Below, one piece after another: positions 13,635 through 16,729 of a stretch of DNA of 16,729 nt. Source of the stretch: CAVSPO01 sp963730005 (GTDB lineage Bacteria; Actinomycetota; Actinomycetes; Propionibacteriales; Propionibacteriaceae); NCBI GenBank assembly GCA_963730005.1, contig CAVSPO010000024.1, positions 1-16,729 on the forward strand, written 5' to 3'. The notes beneath the pieces were generated by a model. It was not told the origin of the DNA and did not search any database. It worked only from the letters and a program-made list of their open reading frames with translations. The stretch's first letter is position 1. Each line of letters opens with the position of its first letter. The translations under genes were made by a program, and so were the position numbers.

Positions 13635-15088
13635 CCGTGGGCAGGTTCGACCCCACCCAGGTGGGCTGGCGGATCGGGCGGGCCAGGCATCCGCGGGCCG
13701 GCCAGTTGTGGTGTCCGTGGGACCGCACGGCGGGGGTGATCGGGCCCCAGGGGTCGGGCAAGACCCTCGACCTGTTGACGCCGGCGTTGCTGGCAGCCCC
13801 TGGTGCGGCGTTGGTGACGTTGACGAAGACCGACGACCTGCTGTTGACCGTCACGTCCCGTTCAACGCAGGGTCCGGTGGCGGTTCTGGACCCGTTCGGG
13901 TTGGCTCCGGGGTTGCCGCAGCTGGTGTGGGACCCGATCGACGGGTGCGTTGATCCGATGCTTGCCGAACGGCGGGCGAAGGCGTTCACGGCGGGCACCA
14001 TCAGGGGTGCGGTGGCCGGCGGGCACGGTGATGACGCGGCACGGTTCTACGCGTCCGAGGCGGCGAAGGTGCTTCAGTCGTACTTCCATGCCGCGGCGTT
14101 GACGGGTCGCAACCTGGACGACGTGCTGGGTTGGGTCGCCAACCCACACTCGGCAACCGACCCTGCGGAGATCCTGCGTGAACACCCGGCCGCCGCACGG
14201 TTCTGGCACGGGCTGTTGCATGGCGCGTTGCATGGTGACGACCGGACGGCCGGCAACACCGTCACCACGGTGCAGCAGGCGATGTCGTTGTTCTTCCAGG
14301 CTGACATCCGTAGCCGCTGCGTCCCTACCTCGACCCGGGCGGCCACCGATGTGGCCGGGTTGATCGCGCAGCAAGGCACGATCTACCTGCTTGGTCGGGA
14401 GGACCCGTACGCGTCGGCGTCGCCGTTGATGACCGCCGTCGCAGAGCACGTGCTGGACACCGCGCTGGGGTTGGCGAACGCGTCCAGCTTCGGCAGGTTG
14501 TGCCCGCCGATGGTGTCGGTGTTGGACGAGTTGCCCTCGACCGCGCCGTTGCCGACGTTGCGGACCCGGATGGCCAACGAGCGGGCGTTGGGGTTGTCGT
14601 TCATCTACGCCGCCCAGACGTGGCGGCAACTCGCGGCGATCTTCGGTGAGCAGGAGGCCCGCGCCCTGTTCGGGTTGACCAACGTGCTCATGGTGTTCGG
14701 CGGGTCGAAGGACGCATCGTTCAACAAGGAGGTCTCCGACCTGCTGGGCAGCGTCCGGGTTGCCCGGGTCACCCACCAGACCGGCCGCACCAGCGGGCGC
14801 ACGTTCAGCGGTGAGGACATCCCCGTGCTGCGTCCCGAAGAGGTCCGCGAACTGCCCGAGAAGACGGCGCTGGTCGTGGCCGAGAACGGCAAACCGATCA
14901 TCGCCGGCCTGACCCGGTGCATCGACGGCCGCCGCGGCAAAACCCTCCTGGGCCAGCAGGCCGAGCTGCGGGACCGGCTCACCAACACCCGCCGATTGGG
15001 ACCGGACGGCCGCGCCCGGCAGGCCGACGCGCTGGCCCAGGCGCGCACCCTCGGGTTGGGGTCCCCCGCAGAGGAGGACGGACGGTGA
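13631..15088 (+). CDS. VirD4/TraG-like type IV coupling ATPase
   Basis: This 485-residue cytoplasmic ATPase has Walker A GPQGSGKT (38-45) and Walker B at D299/E300 (MVSVLDELPSTAPL). It also has the TraG/TraM-recognition features LVTLTKTDDL after the P-loop, FIYAAQTWRQLAAIFGEQEA (a glutamine-containing motif after Walker B) and VAENGKPIIAGL near the C-terminus. It should bring the relaxase-DNA complex to the T4SS. It lacks its own membrane helices, which the preceding gene provides. The start is GTG 13631 (4-nt overlap with the previous stop) or GTG 13637, which has the better-spaced AGGGGG; the two differ by two residues. The longer open frame upstream is rejected. Confidence 0.92.
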   Translation: MTVGRFDPTQVGWRIGRARHPRAGQLWCPWDRTAGVIGPQGSGKTLDLLTPALLAAPGAALVTLTKTDDLLLTVTSRSTQGPVAVLDPFGLAPGLPQLVWDPIDGCVDPMLAERRAKAFTAGTIRGAVAGGHGDDAARFYASEAAKVLQSYFHAAALTGRNLDDVLGWVANPHSATDPAEILREHPAAARFWHGLLHGALHGDDRTAGNTVTTVQQAMSLFFQADIRSRCVPTSTRAATDVAGLIAQQGTIYLLGREDPYASASPLMTAVAEHVLDTALGLANASSFGRLCPPMVSVLDELPSTAPLPTLRTRMANERALGLSFIYAAQTWRQLAAIFGEQEARALFGLTNVLMVFGGSKDASFNKEVSDLLGSVRVARVTHQTGRTSGRTFSGEDIPVLRPEEVRELPEKTALVVAENGKPIIAGLTRCIDGRRGKTLLGQQAELRDRLTNTRRLGPDGRARQADALAQARTLGLGSPAEEDGR

Positions 15089-15705
15089 ACGCGGCGCTGG
15101 TCGAACCGTTCCCGCAGGTCGGTGTGTTGATGATGCGGGCCTACGCCGACCTGGCGCGGGTCGAGCAGGCCAAGAACCTGGACGAGGTGCGCGACCTGGG
15201 TCCGCTGGAGTTGTTGCCGCGGCCGTGGGACGTCACCAGCTGCCGCGACGCCGGGTTGCGCCGAGAGGTGTGGGACTGGTTGGACGCGGTGGTCGGGTGG
15301 ATCAACACCCAGCACGTGTGGCTGGCCGACAGTCTCGTCCCGGGATGTTGGCCACGCCATCCGCACCTGGTTCACGAGATCGGTTGCCTGGCCGACCAGC
15401 GGCGCCGCGCCGGGCTCGCGGTGACCTCGGAGCTGCTGGAGGAATGGCACCGCTACGGGCTGCCGCAGTTCCTCGACCGCATCCACACACGGACCCGCGG
15501 CGTGTGCGAGGACGGGCACAAGAACCCGCCCAGCGCTACCCGCACAGGCCGACACCTTGCTGTGTCCGCCGTGGATGCCCGGCAGGAACTGTTCGCCCAG
15601 GACGTCGCCGCCGGCGCAGCCGCCGCGGGCTCAGCGGGGCGGGCGGCGTTGAGGCTGGTCGACGGGCTGCTGATCGACCCAACGACGGGCGAGGTGCTGC
15701 CATGA
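15085..15705 (+). CDS. Conserved transfer-region protein, function unknown
   Basis: The start is GTG 15085, overlapping the coupling-protein stop, with GAGGAGGA about 6 nt upstream. The 206-residue product is soluble, Trp-rich in the middle (VWDWLDAVVGWINTQHVWLAD and WPRHPHLVHEIGCLADQRR), then LLEEWHRYGLPQFLDRI. The arrangement of a Trp/His-rich segment followed by a helical LxxEWHR segment loosely recalls DUF4913-type proteins of actinobacterial plasmids, but I do not assign the family. Its place between VirD4 and a sigma gene, with 4-nt overlaps on both sides, makes it a real member of the operon. Function unknown. Confidence 0.72.
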   Translation: MNAALVEPFPQVGVLMMRAYADLARVEQAKNLDEVRDLGPLELLPRPWDVTSCRDAGLRREVWDWLDAVVGWINTQHVWLADSLVPGCWPRHPHLVHEIGCLADQRRRAGLAVTSELLEEWHRYGLPQFLDRIHTRTRGVCEDGHKNPPSATRTGRHLAVSAVDARQELFAQDVAAGAAAAGSAGRAALRLVDGLLIDPTTGEVLP

Positions 15706-16638
15706 GACTGACCCGCGAACAACTGCTGGTGCTGTGCGAACGCAGGGACATGGGCATCGTCGCCGACGCCGCGAGCACGCACCTGGACGCCCGGCGGCTG
15801 CTGGCCAGCATCCCACCCGAACAGGTCGCCACGCTGAGCGCCGACGGTAGGCGCGCCGTCCAGGAGATGGTGGAGGCCAACCTGGGTGTGGTCGGGCTGG
15901 TGCTGTCCCGCCACGCCAACGGACGGACCAGGATCAGGGACGACCTGTTCCAGGAAGGCGTCATCGGCCTGATCACCGCCGCATGGCGCTACGACCCCAC
16001 CCAGACCACGTTCAGCACCTACGCCTACCATCACGTGCGGGGCAAAGTCCTCACGTCGCTGCTGACCGAGGGTGGCGAGCTGCACCTGCGGCCTGGCCAG
16101 GCCCAGGACCTCATGGAGGTCCGCCGCACAGAGCTGAGACTGGTGTCCGACGGACGCCCCGCCACCCCCGCGGCCATCGCCGCTGAACTCGGACGGCCGC
16201 TCAAGGAGATCAACGAGATCATGAGTTACACTCGCCACTCCCATCTTCCCCTGGACGCCGCCGATGTCGTCGACGCCTCCGAACGCGCCCAGATGGGGTT
16301 CGACAAGGTCCTTCAGATCGACGTCTCCAGATACGTCCGGATGCTGCCCCCGCTGGAACAACAAGTCATCGACAGGCTGTACGGGCTTAACGGGAAAGCC
16401 CCCAGCACCCAGCAGGCCATCGCCGCAAGACCTCGGAACAAGCATGACCAGCGTCCGACGGATCGCCGACACCGCCCGCGCCCACCTACGCAGACTCATC
16501 GACCGCCCGGACAGCCAGCCCGTTTCGGGACTGGCCAAGCCGACCTACGGCGTGGGGCTGGCGGTGCCGAGCTGCCACAGACCCGAACACCGCGCCGGTG
16601 CGACCAAGCCGACTGGGCGCACAGCCCCACGCGTTTGA
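15702..16638 (+). pseudogene. Sigma-70-family factor, frameshifted in region 4
   Basis: Start ATG 15702 overlaps the previous TGA. Region 2 is clear: VEANLGVVGLVLSRHA, then RDDLFQEGVIGLITAAWRYD and TFSTYAYHHVRGKV. Region 3 follows (TPAAIAAELGRPLKEINEIM). Region 4 begins LPPLEQQVIDRLYGLNGKAPSTQQAIAA, but after codon 242 (GCA, 16425-16427) the frame turns to nonsense (RPRNKHDQRP). The +1 frame resumes the expected helix-turn-helix, DLGTSMTSVRRIADTARAHL. Removing one A in GCAAGAC near 16428 restores it, and that frame ends at TGA 16636-16638. In the original frame no stop appears before the window end, so software may report one long open gene. Possibilities are a real inactivating mutation, a sequencing error or, least likely, programmed frameshifting. 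If intact it could read the shared transfer promoter. Confidence 0.75.
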
Positions 16639-16666
16639 CCCGGCCCTTCGCACAGCCAACCGGACC

Positions 16667-16729
16667 ATGCGTTCGACCACCACGATCCGTTTCCCCGAGG
16701 CGGCGTGCCAAGTTCGCCAGTCTCATCGA
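16667..16729 (+). CDS. Possible start of a ribbon-helix-helix protein, running off the edge
   Basis: ATG 16667 opens MRSTTTIRFPEA, which looks like the N-terminal strand of a CopG/Arc-type ribbon-helix-helix DNA-binding protein. In the next frame the sequence continues RAKFASLI, which fits the first helix. A one-base excess near GAGGCGGCG (about 16702-16710) would explain the break. No Shine-Dalgarno is visible. Too short to be sure; the gene runs off the window. Confidence 0.3.
   Translation, partial: MRSTTTIRFPEAACQVRQSHR

Noticed and set aside
13705..13720. GTGGTGTCCGTGG, resembling the shared promoter block
   Set aside because: It lies inside the VirD4 coding region, differs in the last bases, and has no CTTGGG at the right distance.
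13862..14776. 304-codon minus-strand open frame
   Set aside because: Antisense to the VirD4 ATPase, no recognisable domain.
15453..16538. 361-codon minus-strand open frame
   Set aside because: Antisense to the unknown protein and the sigma gene, whose plus-strand motifs are clear.
1..16729. tRNA, rRNA, CRISPR array, insertion sequence or att site
   Set aside because: None recognised by eye on either strand; no regularly spaced repeats, transposase motifs or tRNA-like cloverleaf were seen.

Overview
The window is high-GC DNA with Shine-Dalgarno-led genes, frequent GTG starts and many ATGA/GTGA gene overlaps, all of which points to an actinobacterium. The genus cannot be fixed from sequence alone; a Pseudonocardia/Saccharopolyspora-like host is only a guess. 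The gene content is the transfer region of an integrative conjugative element or conjugative plasmid with an actinobacterial type IV secretion system (T4SS). No relaxase, integrase, att site, tRNA, CRISPR array or insertion sequence was found, so the element extends beyond the window.

Layout. (1) 1-405: the C-terminal end of a BTAD (bacterial transcriptional activator domain) protein, entering from the left. (2) 421-2555, minus strand: a compact cassette of a 35-residue zinc ribbon, a 480-residue coiled-coil protein ending in an NYN/Zc3h12a-like ribonuclease domain, a 102-residue single-pass membrane protein and a 62-residue zinc ribbon. The last three are joined by 4-nt ATGA overlaps. This is the best candidate here for an undescribed system, possibly an RNA-targeting defence or stress module. 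(3) 2556-2903: a divergent intergenic region. (4) 2904-3716: a sigma-like/HTH regulator. (5) 3784-12061: the main transfer operon, comprising a small helical protein, a degenerate MinD/ParA-like protein, a VirB2-like two-helix membrane protein, a VirB8-like bitopic protein, a VirB6-like channel protein, an SCO6880/PrgI-type VirB4 partner, the VirB4 ATPase and a three-domain cell-wall hydrolase. (6) 12083-13057, minus strand: a second cargo cassette (DUF6941-like, DUF4258, DUF2283), resembling a toxin-antitoxin module. (7) 13173-15705: the second transfer operon, comprising a membrane subunit of the coupling protein, the VirD4/TraG-like coupling ATPase and a protein of unknown function. (8) 15702-16638: a sigma-70-family gene with a one-base frameshift in region 4, followed by a possible ribbon-helix-helix gene at the right edge.

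How it fits together. VirB6, VirB8 and VirB2-like proteins would form the membrane channel. VirB4 and its SCO6880 partner would power assembly. The M23/transglycosylase/NlpC protein would open the peptidoglycan, and the two-piece VirD4 would deliver the DNA substrate. The two transfer operons share an identical bipartite element, GTGGTGTCCAC-N17-CTTGGG, 21-30 nt upstream of their first start codons. With a 17-nt spacer it looks like a dedicated promoter, and the element encodes two sigma-like proteins that could read it. The two minus-strand cassettes sit in gaps between plus-strand transfer units, which suggests they are cargo.
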